NCBI RefSeq assembly: GCF_019900845.1
Contig: NZ_CP074570.1
Coordinates: 3,038,001 to 3,102,000 of the forward strand
Direction: 5' to 3'
DNA: 64,000 bases
From: Paraneptunicella aestuarii
GTDB taxonomy: Bacteria; Pseudomonadota; Gammaproteobacteria; Enterobacterales; Alteromonadaceae
The translations under genes and the position numbers were made by a program. Below are positions 28,200-39,000 of the stretch, piece after piece. The notes under the pieces are model-generated. The model was not told the origin of the DNA. It ran no database searches and saw nothing but the letters and a program-made list of their open reading frames with translations. Every line of letters starts with the position of its first letter. Position 1 is the first letter of the stretch.

Positions 28200-29464
28200 A
28201 GTTCAAATTCTTCCATATCTTCTGCATCATTGACCGCGTCATCACCTGAGTTTGAGGCATTAACTGGAGCGCTAAGTAGCTCAATCAAGCGAGCCTGCTC
28301 TTCAATACTTGGCGACTCGAATAAGCTCTTCAGCGTAAATTCAACGTTAAATTGACGACGGATCTGGCTGGCAAGACGAGTAGCTAACAACGAGTGACCG
28401 CCCATGTTAAAGAAGTTATCGGTAGCGCTAATTGCATCTATTTTTAGCAGTTCAGCCCAAATAGCTTGCAGCGCCAATTCGATTTCTGTACTTGGAGCAC
28501 GAGCGTCTGAATCAGAAGAAATACCACGCACTAACTTGTTGCGGTCAATCTTGCCACTGGCTGTTAATGGCCATTCTGTGATGGTCTCAAAACCACTGGG
28601 TAACAGGTAACCCGGTAAATGTGTCGCTAACTCTTCTTCTACCTGGGTCAGGGTTGTTCTATTTTCATCTAGTGACAAAAACGCCCATAAGCCATCGTCT
28701 TCGGCTTTCACCACCGCTTCGGTCACACCCTGGCAGGCTTTCAAGGCCGCTTCGATTTCACCCAATTCAATACGATAACCACGCACCTTCACCTGATTAT
28801 CCTGACGACCGACGAAGACTAATTCACCCGCGTCATTCCATTTCGCTCTGTCGCCGGTGCGATAGACTCGTTGCAGCGTATTGTTGAATCTCAACTCAAC
28901 GAATCGCTCAGCGGTTTGTGCTTCACGCTGCCAATATCCTTCAGCAAGGCTGTCACCGCCAATGCACAACTCTCCTACCACTCCTTGCGGTAATAGCTGA
29001 CCTTGTGCGTCCACAATCCAGTAAGAAGTATTCGCCAAAGGCTTACCAATCGGCGCACTGCCTTTCGATTCAAGGGCTTTTACTGAAACCCGATGGCTAC
29101 TACTGGTAATAACAATTTCCGTGGGGCCATAGGAGTTATAAAGTGCGATGCCTTCTCGTTCACTGGCGTTGTCGCCGTTAAACCAGCTGTCTAACAAACC
29201 AGTGTCAAAGACATCACCGCCACTAACGACTATGCGTAAGCGGGAATCTTGCCAACCTGAAACAGCAACCAGCTGTTTCAGATAAGCCGGCACCACATGC
29301 AGGAAGCTGACTCCGGTTGCTTGAATATATTCCATCAAGGCTTCTGGCTCGGTGACATCATCCGGTCGGATGACCACCGCCGCACCTGCACATAAAGGCA
29401 ATAGCAGCTGGCTCAATGAGGCATCGAAACTCATGGACGCAAACAATAAGCCCCTTGTCTTCAC
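28196..29464 (-). CDS. NRPS C, 3' part after frameshift: rest of A10, T10 and docking tail
   Basis: This frame encodes the second part of an A domain from LLFASMSFDASLSQ onward (code DASHVGSITK), the A10 motif ASGKIDRNKL, a carrier protein (NFFNMGGHSLL, near 28395-28430) and an acidic tail ending MEEFEL. It has no A-domain N-terminus and no plausible ribosome site. Its apparent ATG at 29464 arises only from the shifted frame. It belongs to the gene starting at 39452; with one base removed from the C4 run at 29451-29454 the two parts join into a single 3751-aa protein. The stop overlaps the NRPS D start (ATGA). Confidence 0.85.
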   Translation of the reverse strand: MKTRGLLFASMSFDASLSQLLLPLCAGAAVVIRPDDVTEPEALMEYIQATGVSFLHVVPAYLKQLVAVSGWQDSRLRIVVSGGDVFDTGLLDSWFNGDNASEREGIALYNSYGPTEIVITSSSHRVSVKALESKGSAPIGKPLANTSYWIVDAQGQLLPQGVVGELCIGGDSLAEGYWQREAQTAERFVELRFNNTLQRVYRTGDRAKWNDAGELVFVGRQDNQVKVRGYRIELGEIEAALKACQGVTEAVVKAEDDGLWAFLSLDENRTTLTQVEEELATHLPGYLLPSGFETITEWPLTASGKIDRNKLVRGISSDSDARAPSTEIELALQAIWAELLKIDAISATDNFFNMGGHSLLATRLASQIRRQFNVEFTLKSLFESPSIEEQARLIELLSAPVNASNSGDDAVNDAEDMEEFEL

Positions 29465-30039
29465 CGTTCAATTGATAGTGATGCTGCAAGCCCGCCAATC
29501 GCTGTGCCAAGGCACCATGATTAACCAACACGCCTTTAGGCTGTCCGGTAGAGCCCGAGGTATAAATCATATAGGCCGGAGTGGAGGCCGCTAGCGCAAC
29601 CTCAACGGCGGTTTCGGCTTCTTCGTCTCTCTCATCACTGTCATCAATACACTCGGACACCAACAACACTTGCTGGTCATTCAAAGGTAACTGGTCAGCT
29701 AAATAGACTTCTGTTACGACATGGCTAATTCCGGCATCCTGAATTAGATAGGACAAACGTTCATCGGGATAAGTCGGGTCAAGTGGCACATAAACGCCAC
29801 CGGATTTCATAATCCCCAGCACCGCCACCACCATCTCAACCGAGCGGTCAAGGCACATGCCCACTCTGTCGCCCGCTTTCACGCCGAACTTCACCAAAGC
29901 ACGCGCCAACAGATTCGATTGCGCGTCCAACTCGGCAAAGCTCAAAGACTCCGCTTCCATCACCACCGCTTGCGCATCGGCTTGAGATACAGCTAAAGCG
30001 GAGAGTTGAGCAGGCACTAAAGTGGTTTGTGCGGGTAAT
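28524..30039. repeat. Near-identical A-domain repeat, copy a (module 10)
   Basis: About 1.5 kb matching 31738-33252 with only a handful of differences (one is the extra C), and 50827-52341 slightly less closely. Its C-A junction beyond 30039 matches copy c, not copy b. Confidence 0.85.
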
Positions 30040-33000
30040 ACCTCACCCATTGCCAAAACTGATAGCGCTTGTGATTCAGCATCAGACACCAAAGGCAAGT
30101 CTTTTAATAAGGTGTCAGGATTCGCTATTGCAGCTTGCAATAAGGCCGAGAAGCTATTGGACATGCGCGCAATCGTCGTTTCTGTGAAGAGATCTGAAGC
30201 ATATCGCCACACCAGCTTAATGCCTGATTCCTGCTCTACTGCATAAAGCGTCAGGTCGAAGTTACTTTCATAGCTCAATTGCCCGCCACCTTTCACTTCT
30301 GAGCCTGATACCTGCAAATCTTCGCCATCGTTGTTATCCACATTCAATACGATTTGGAATAACGGGTTGTACTGCGGCGTACGCTCTGGATTAAGCTTTT
30401 CAACCAGCAGCTCAAACGGCATCTGCTGATGGTCAAAATCAGCAATGTCATTGGTTTTCACCTTACTCAACAGTGAGGCGAAAGACTCGTTATTATCAAT
30501 TTGACTACGTAACACCAGAACATTAGAGAAAAAGCCGATCAAATTAGCGACTTCACTTTGCTCACGGTTTGCAATCGCACTGCCTAATACAATGTCATCA
30601 CTACCAGAATAGCGGGCTAACCAGGCTGAAAAAGCAGCATGCATCGCCATAAAGAAAGTGGTCTGGTTATTACGACTTAACTGACTGAAAGCCGTTTTGA
30701 CATCACCACTCAATTGTTGGCGATAAACCTCACCGCGATAGGAAGGAATGTCTGGACGATCAAAGTCCATCGGCAATTGATGCACACTTGGAATGTCCGC
30801 TAAACGTTGCGTCCAATATTCGGCTAATTCATCCAGTTTCTCTCCTGACAACTGGGCTTTTTGCCAGCTGGCATAATCGCGATACTGTACAGGCAAATCA
30901 GGTAATTTAGCCTCTGCTTGCTCGGAATAGGCTTGATAGAGAATATTAAATTCCTGCATCAAAAGACCAATCGACCAACCATCACAGACAATATGATGCA
31001 TGTGCAATAACAAGGTATGTTGAGTATCACTTTGCTTAACCAAATGTACTCGCAACATCACATCCTGAGCCAAATCAAATCGGGACAATTTGGCTTCCCG
31101 GCGCATATTCAGAATTTCCTGATCTTGCGATCCAGCATCCAGAGCCGACAAGTCCGTAAAACCAACATTGAACTCTGGATTATCTACGACCTGTTGCATG
31201 GGCTGCCCGTCATATTCTCGAATGACAGTACGCAACACCTGATGACGCTCGACAATAGTGGCAAAAGCTTGCTCAATTGCTTCCCGGCTAATGTTTCCGG
31301 AAATAGTCATTGCCGTACCAGCGATATAACTGGCACCAGAAGAATCCATTTGCTCCATTAACCACAAGCTGTTTTGAGCATGGGATAAAGGCGATGGTTC
31401 ATTACCTTCCAATACTGGAATGGTAGGTACAAACGACGAAGCATTATCCGATTCAGACGCGGTAGTGAACTCAGAATCCAAACCTTTTTCCGCCACAATC
31501 ATGGCAGCTTGTTCTTCAATACTGGGCAATTCAAACAAGCTTTTCAGGGTGAAGTTCACTTCAAATTGACGACGGATTTGACTTGCCAAACGCGTGGCTA
31601 GCAAGGAATGTCCGCCCATCTGGAAGAAGTTATCGGTCACGCCAACTTCTTCCACTTTCAACAACTCTGCCCAAATCTTTTGCAAGGCAATTTCGGTGTC
31701 GTTTTTCGGTGCGCGACTGCCCGAATCTTGCTCTAAACCACGCACTAACTTGTTGCGGTCAATCTTGCCACTGGCTGTTAATGGCCATTCGGTGATGGTC
31801 TCAAAACCACTGGGTAGCAGGTAACCCGGTAAATGTGTCGCTAACTCTTCTTCTACCTGGGTCAGGGTTGTTCTATTTTCATCTAGTGACAAAAACGCCC
31901 ATAAGCCATCGTCTTCGGCTTTCACCACCGCTTCGGTCACACCCTGACACGCTTTCAAGGCCGCTTCGATTTCACCCAATTCAATACGATAACCACGCAC
32001 CTTCACCTGATTATCCTGACGACCGACGAAGACTAATTCACCCGCGTCATTCCATTTCACTCTGTCGCCGGTGCGATAGACTCGTTGCAGCGTATTGTTG
32101 AATCTCAACTCAACGAATCGCTCAGCGGTTTGTGCTTCACGCTGCCAATATCCTTCAGCAAGGCTGTCACCGCCAATGCACAACTCTCCTACCACTCCTT
32201 GCGGTAATAGCTGACCTTGTGCGTCCACAATCCAGTAAGAAGTATTCGCCAAAGGCTTACCAATCGGCGCACTGCCTTTCGATTCAAGGGCTTTTACTGA
32301 AACCCGATGGCTACTACTGGTAATAACAATTTCCGTGGGGCCATAGGAGTTATAAAGTGCGATGCCTTCTCGTTCACTGGCGTTGTCGCCGTTAAACCAG
32401 CTGTCTAACAAACCAGTGTCAAAGACATCACCGCCACTAACGACTATGCGTAAGCGGGAATCTTGCCAACCTGAAACAGCAACCAGCTGTTTCAGATAAG
32501 CCGGCACCACATGCAGGAAGCTGACTCCGGTTGCTTGAATATATTCCATCAAGGCTTCTGGCTCGGTGACATCATCCGGTCGGATGACCACCGCCGCACC
32601 TGCACATAAAGGCAATAGCAGCTGGCTCAATGAGGCATCGAAACTCATGGACGCAAACAATAAGCCCTTGTCTTCACCGTTCAATTGATAGTGATGCTGC
32701 AAGCCCGCCAATCGCTGTGCCAAGGCACCATGATTAACCAACACGCCTTTAGGCTGTCCGGTAGAGCCCGAGGTATAAATCATATAGGCCGGAGTGGAGG
32801 CCGCTAGCGCAACCTCAACGGCGGTTTCGGCTTCTTCGTCTCTCTCATCACTGTCATCAATACACTCGGACACCAACAACACTTGCTGGTCATTCAAAGG
32901 TAACTGGTCAGCTAAATAGACTTCTGTTACGACATGGCTAATTCCGGCATCCTGAATTAGATAGGACAAACGTTCATCGGGATAAGTCGGGTCAAGTGGC

Positions 33001-36000
33001 ACATAAACGCCACCGGATTTCATAATCCCCAGCACCGCCACCACCATCTCAACCGAGCGGTCAAGGCACATGCCCACTCTGTCGCCCGCTTTCACGCCGA
33101 ACTTCACCAAAGCACGCGCCAACAGATTCGATTGCGCGTCCAACTCGGCAAAGCTCAAAGACTCCGCTTCCATCACCACCGCTTGCGCATCGGCTTGAGA
33201 TACAGCTAAAGCGGAGAGTTGAGCAGGCACTAAAGTGGTTTGTGCGGGTAATTTTTGTGATTCAGATAATTGCACCAAGGCTGTAATTTCAGCATCACTC
33301 AGAAGATGAATATCAGCCAACGTTTTATTTTCTGGCGCAATTAAACCAGACAAGACTTGCGTTAAATGGCTAACCAAACGATCCATTGCCGCGCTACTAA
33401 ACAAGTTCGAATCGTAGGTAAGCGTGAAGACCAAATCTTGATGCGGCGCTACCCCCAACACCAGTGGATAATGTGTTTCCTCATGGGCAACACCGCCTCG
33501 CATATCCGATTCACGCATCAATTCAGCGGCATCTTCAATCGGCTGATTGTGGAAACCTAATACCGTATTAAATAACTGCTCGCCTTCATCCAGGTTCTTG
33601 TGTTGGACAATCTCAGCCAAAGGCACAAAGCCAAAGCGTTCTCGCTGTGATTGCGTGTTTTGTAACGACTGTAACCAGTCACGAATAGCCCATTCAGGAG
33701 ACACTCGAATACAGGCGGGAACTGTGTTGATCATCATACCAACCGTGGATTCCACCCCAGGCAAATCGGCAGGACGTCCAGACAAAGTCACACCCGTAAT
33801 AATGTGATCTGTATCTCGGTATGAACACAACAAGTAACCCCAAGCGGCTTGAACCAAGGTGCTCATAGTCATGTTCTGTTGCGCCGCGAAGCTTCTTAAG
33901 GCTTGATATTGACCGGAAGGCAGTGTGTGCTTAAGCACTTGTTTGCCTTGATGAGCCACTTCATTGTTAGACGCCTCAATGCCAATGGCATTACTCAGTT
34001 CTGCATTTTCAAGTTCTTGCTGCCAGAACTCAGTTGAAGCTTGATTGCTTTGCTCAAGCGTCCAGGCAATGTATTGCTTATAGCTTGCGACGTTTGGCAA
34101 GCCCACAGATTCAGGCGCAACGCCTGACAATAGCGCACGGTAGAGTGTTAATAGTTCATCGTAAACAACCCCCAGGCTCCATCCGTCCAAAATAGTGTGA
34201 GAACAGGTCCAGATAAAACTAAAACCCTGTTCGCCGCGATTAAATAAGGCAAAACGAGATAAAGGCGCTTTTTGGTAGTCAATGGGAATCGCGTTATCGG
34301 ACTCAAGATAATCTTGAATAGCGTCATCCTGCTCGAATTGGCTTAATGACGCGATATCTTTCTCAATCCAATTCAACTCTACATGTCGTTGCACTAATTG
34401 CAGACTTTGCTCTTTATCCAAAGCAACAAACACAGTGCGCAATACCGCGTGTCGCTGCACCAGAATTTGCCAGGCTTGCTTAAAGGTTTGCGGGTTAAAA
34501 TCACGATTAAAGTGCAATAGGTTTTGCGTAGCGTAGCTGGATTGAGCGTCCAATTGAGCATGATAGTACATCCCCATCTGGTTACCCGACGCCGGATACA
34601 AATCGTCAATTTCACCATACTCGTCTTGCCACATTTCCAGCTCAATCTGGCTAACATGACAAAGTGGAAAATCGGATGGAGAAACTCGCGACTCTTTCTG
34701 AGTGCGGCAATGTTCGATTAAGGCCGTTAATGCTGTCTCGAATGTGCGAGCCAGTTGTTCAATATCTGCAACGGCAAATAGCTCTCGACTAAAATCGATA
34801 TTGAACTGAAGTTGCCCATTACTTATCTGCCCATTAAAACCAAGCAACGACTCGCGCAATCGGGAACGTGCCACATCAAAGCCGGTATCTTCATTGGCTC
34901 TGGCAAACAACTGGGTTTTGCCAAGCTGTTGGTCGAACTGTCCCAGATAATTGAACAAAACACCCATCTGTTGCGCAGAACTTTGCAAACTGGTGCCCAA
35001 ATATCCCAACCCTCTACTTGGAATTTGACGAGTCAGTTCCTTAACGCCCAGGATCAGTTCATCGGGGTTCTTCTCAGCACTGAAAATAACCGGATAAAGA
35101 CTGGTAAACCAACCCATACACTGGCTTAAATCGGTATGCTCAAACTTGTCATCTTCACGACCATGACCTTCGAGAAAAACACTCACTGACTTGCCTGACA
35201 GCTCTGGTCTCCACTTCGCCAATGCATTCACCAAGGCACTTAACAGCAAATCGTTAATTTGCGTGCGATAAGCCTGATGGCAATCTTTTAATAAGGATTG
35301 GGTAAGTTGTGTGTCTAGCTGAGCTTTAACAATGTGCGAATCAGCCAGAGTATTACTGCCTAAATCCGACTGGCTCTTACCTTTAGATAAAAGAGCCTGA
35401 ACCATAGCCGGATTACGGTTTAAAGCCGCCTTATCTTGCCAATAAGCCACATCGGCTACAGCATCTTCACTCTGTAACCATGAATGATATTGCTTACTCC
35501 ATTGCTGATAGGTGGTGGCTTTGTTGCCTAAATGAACGTCACCGCCAGCGATATGTTGCTGGTACGCCAAGGCCAAATCGTCCAGCACAATACGCCAGCT
35601 AACGCCGTCGACAATCAAATGATGGAAAATAAGCAATAAACGGCTGTCTTGTGCTTTTTCCGCCTTCATATAAACCATCTTGAACAAGCAGCCTTGCGCA
35701 ATATTGATGCTGGATTTAGCTTGCTCACTCGCAGCTAATATTGCACTTTGGCGTAATTCACTGGTTTCTCTGCTGATATCCACGATGTCCAAAATCTTAG
35801 ACAAATCCACGTCAATTAACGGGGCAAAATGCGCTTTAGGCTGAACACTTTCCAGATCAGTAAAACGCACTCTTAACATGTCGTGACGTTGATACAAAGC
35901 ATCAACAAAAGCTCTCAGGAAAGCTTCATTTACCGCTTCTGGTACATGTAACAATGCAGATTGCAAATAACGATCATTATCCTGATTTTGTAATAGGAAA

Positions 36001-39000
36001 AAGCGCTGTTGAATAGGTAATAGCTGCATCTCACCGACGCTCTCAGCCTGACTATATTCAACCCCCGTCGCTGAGCTCTCCGCCAAAATCTGAGCGATAT
36101 TTTCTACCGACTGCGCTTCAAAAAACTGCTTGGAAGTCAGGTGATAGCCAAAAGCATTAATACGAGCCACCGCTTGAATAGACAAAATCGAATCGCCACC
36201 CAAACCAAAGAAGCTGTCTTTAATTCCCACTTGTTCCAGATGCAGTAAATCTTGAAGCACTGAACACACCAATCGCTGCGCGTCTGTTGTTGGCGCAACA
36301 TAGGTAGATTTAACCGTGTCGGCTTCGCCCGCTTGAGGCAATGCCTCAACGTCAATTTTGCCATGAGTGGTCAAAGGGAAATGAGACAAAGGCACATAAG
36401 CCGATGGGATCATGTAATAAGGTAAGGTTTGCTCAAGCAATTGCTTGATGCCTTTGCGCAGGCTATCGCCAGACTGATTCAAAGCGCCTTCTGACACAGT
36501 GAAATAAGCCGTTAGCTGCGAACCGTTCTCTTTTTCGCTTACCTGCACAAACCCCGCTTGTACTTCTGGATGTTGAGCTATTGCCGCTTCAATTTCGCCC
36601 AACTCAACACGGAAACCTCGCACTTGCACCTGATTGTCGGTACGACCAATATATTCCAACACACCTGACGGTAACCACCGAACCAAATCGCCTGAACGAT
36701 AAAAACGCTGCGGCTTATCTACGCCAACACTTAGGGCGACAAATCTCTCTTGGGTTAGCGCCTCGTTGTTATGATAACCGCGAGCCAAACCAATACCGCC
36801 CAAATACAGTTCGCCAATAGCGCCAATAGGCGCAAGCTTTCCGGCAGCGTCCAATACTAAGGCTTTGTGGTTAGCGATGGAGCGCCCCATATGCACCACA
36901 CCGCCCTGATATTCTCCAATGGTGGCACAGACTGTTGTTTCTGTTGGGCCATAAGCATTGAAGAAGTGTCTACCAACACACCATTTCTCGGCTTCTGAAC
37001 GGCTAATGGCTTCCCCGGCGACAATTAAATGAGTTAATGACGCCAATTGTTCTGTCTCGAACAAGCTCAAATAGGCGGGAGGTAACGTCGCGTGAGTAAT
37101 AGCGTGCCGTTGCACCAAAGCAGCCATTTTCGCAGGATCTTGCTTTTGCTCTGCATTAGGGATGATCAGTTGCGCACCATTGCACAAACTCATCAATATC
37201 TCCCACGTCGCCGCATCAAAACTGATAGAAGCGAATTGCAAAACCTTACTTTGCAAAGCAGCCTTCTCAACGCTTGCAGCATCATTAATAGCGAACTGCT
37301 GTTGTTGCACCTGAGACAAGTTAACAGCACCGACATGCTCCAACATTGTACCTTTGGGTAGCCCTGTTGAACCTGAGGTATAGATCATATACGCCAGATC
37401 CTGGCTGCTCATTGTTGGTCGTGAAATAGCGGACGGTGAAATAGCAGAATTCACTTGCAATATCTCAGAGATCAACAGCGTTTCAACGCCATGCTCTCCT
37501 AACACCTTGCCCGCGGTTTCAGCAGTGTTGCTTAACCACAGCTTGGCTTTGCTGTCGGAGACAATGTGTTTGATACGAGCAGCAGGATATTCTTTATCCA
37601 TTGGCAAATAAGCCGCACCGGATTTTAAAACACCCAATACAGCAACAGGGAAATCCAGTGATTGCCCCATGCAGATGCCAATCATATCTCCCGGCACAAT
37701 GCCTTTTTCCATTAACGCTTGCGCAACCGAGTTAGCTTTCTCGTTAAGTTGAGCATAGGTAAGGGACTCATCACCATACACTAAAGCAACCGCATTAGGC
37801 TGTTTAGCCGCTTGTTGTTCAAAACGTCCGTGAATAGTCGCACTTTCGTCTTGCGCAACAGCGTCTCCCACTCCGGTTTCAATCAGGAACTGTTTTTCAC
37901 TGTCAGAAACACAATCCAAATCAGACAATTTAGATTCCGGACATTCGGCGACGGATTGCAATAAGCGCAAGAAGTTGTCAGCCAATCGTTGAATGGTTTC
38001 GCGCTCAAACAGGTCATGAGCAAATTCCCAGGCAAAGGCCAAGCCTTTTTCTGATTGTCTTGCTATCAGGGTTAAATCGAATTTGCTTCCTGTTTCGGCT
38101 CTGTCTACGGAATAACGGGAAAAGAGCGATGAATTGGAATCGGACTGTGCAGTGTTGTTGTTTTCAGAAGCACTTTCAAACACCAACATCATTTGAAATA
38201 AAGGATTATGGCTGGTTTTACGCGTCAGATTGAGCTCATCAATCAACATCTCCAGTGGCACATTCTGATTTGATAAGTCATTTAAGGTGTTGTGCTGTAC
38301 CTGCCCCAACAAATCGCTAAAACGCGTTTCCAAATCAATTTGAGTACGAAGCGGAATGGTATTCGCGAAAAAGCCCACCATCTTATCCACTTCTGGCAAA
38401 TGGCGGTTAGCAACGGGGGTTCCTATTACCACATCTGTCATGACTTCAGAGTCGGTAGACAAGCCACTGTATTTCGCAATCAATGTAGCAAACGCAGCTT
38501 GTACCAAAGAGAATGTAGTCGCCCCTTTCTCCATCGCCAGAGACTGCAATTGCTGGCTGGTGACAGTATCTAAATGAAAGCGTAAACGCTCTCCTTTAAA
38601 ACTTGGGTTGGCCGGACGCTTCTTATCAGTAGGAAAACGATGAGTGTCAGGAATATTCGCTAATCGATCTTTCCAGTACGACAACTGGTTGGTCATACCA
38701 GAATCATTCAATAACGTCTGTTGCCATGCCGCGTAATCGCTGTATTGCAGGGCGACTTCTTTTAACGCTGGCTCCTGTTGAGCAGTGATAGAACTGTATA
38801 CCTGATTCAATTCATGCAACAAAATATCCAGCGACCATGCGTCGGCCGCAATATGATGCAAGGTTAAAAATAATACAGAATATTGCTCTGCAACCTGCAC
38901 CAAGGTACCTCGCAACATAAAGTCTTTGCTTAAATCAAAGGCAACGGAAGTTTGCTGATGAGCAAGTTCAGCGAAAATAGCATCTGAATTTGATGAATCT

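Noticed and set aside
28196..29464. A separate 422-aa protein gene
   Set aside because: It starts mid A domain without a ribosome site and is the out-of-frame continuation of NRPS C after a one-base insertion. It is annotated as the 3' part of that gene.
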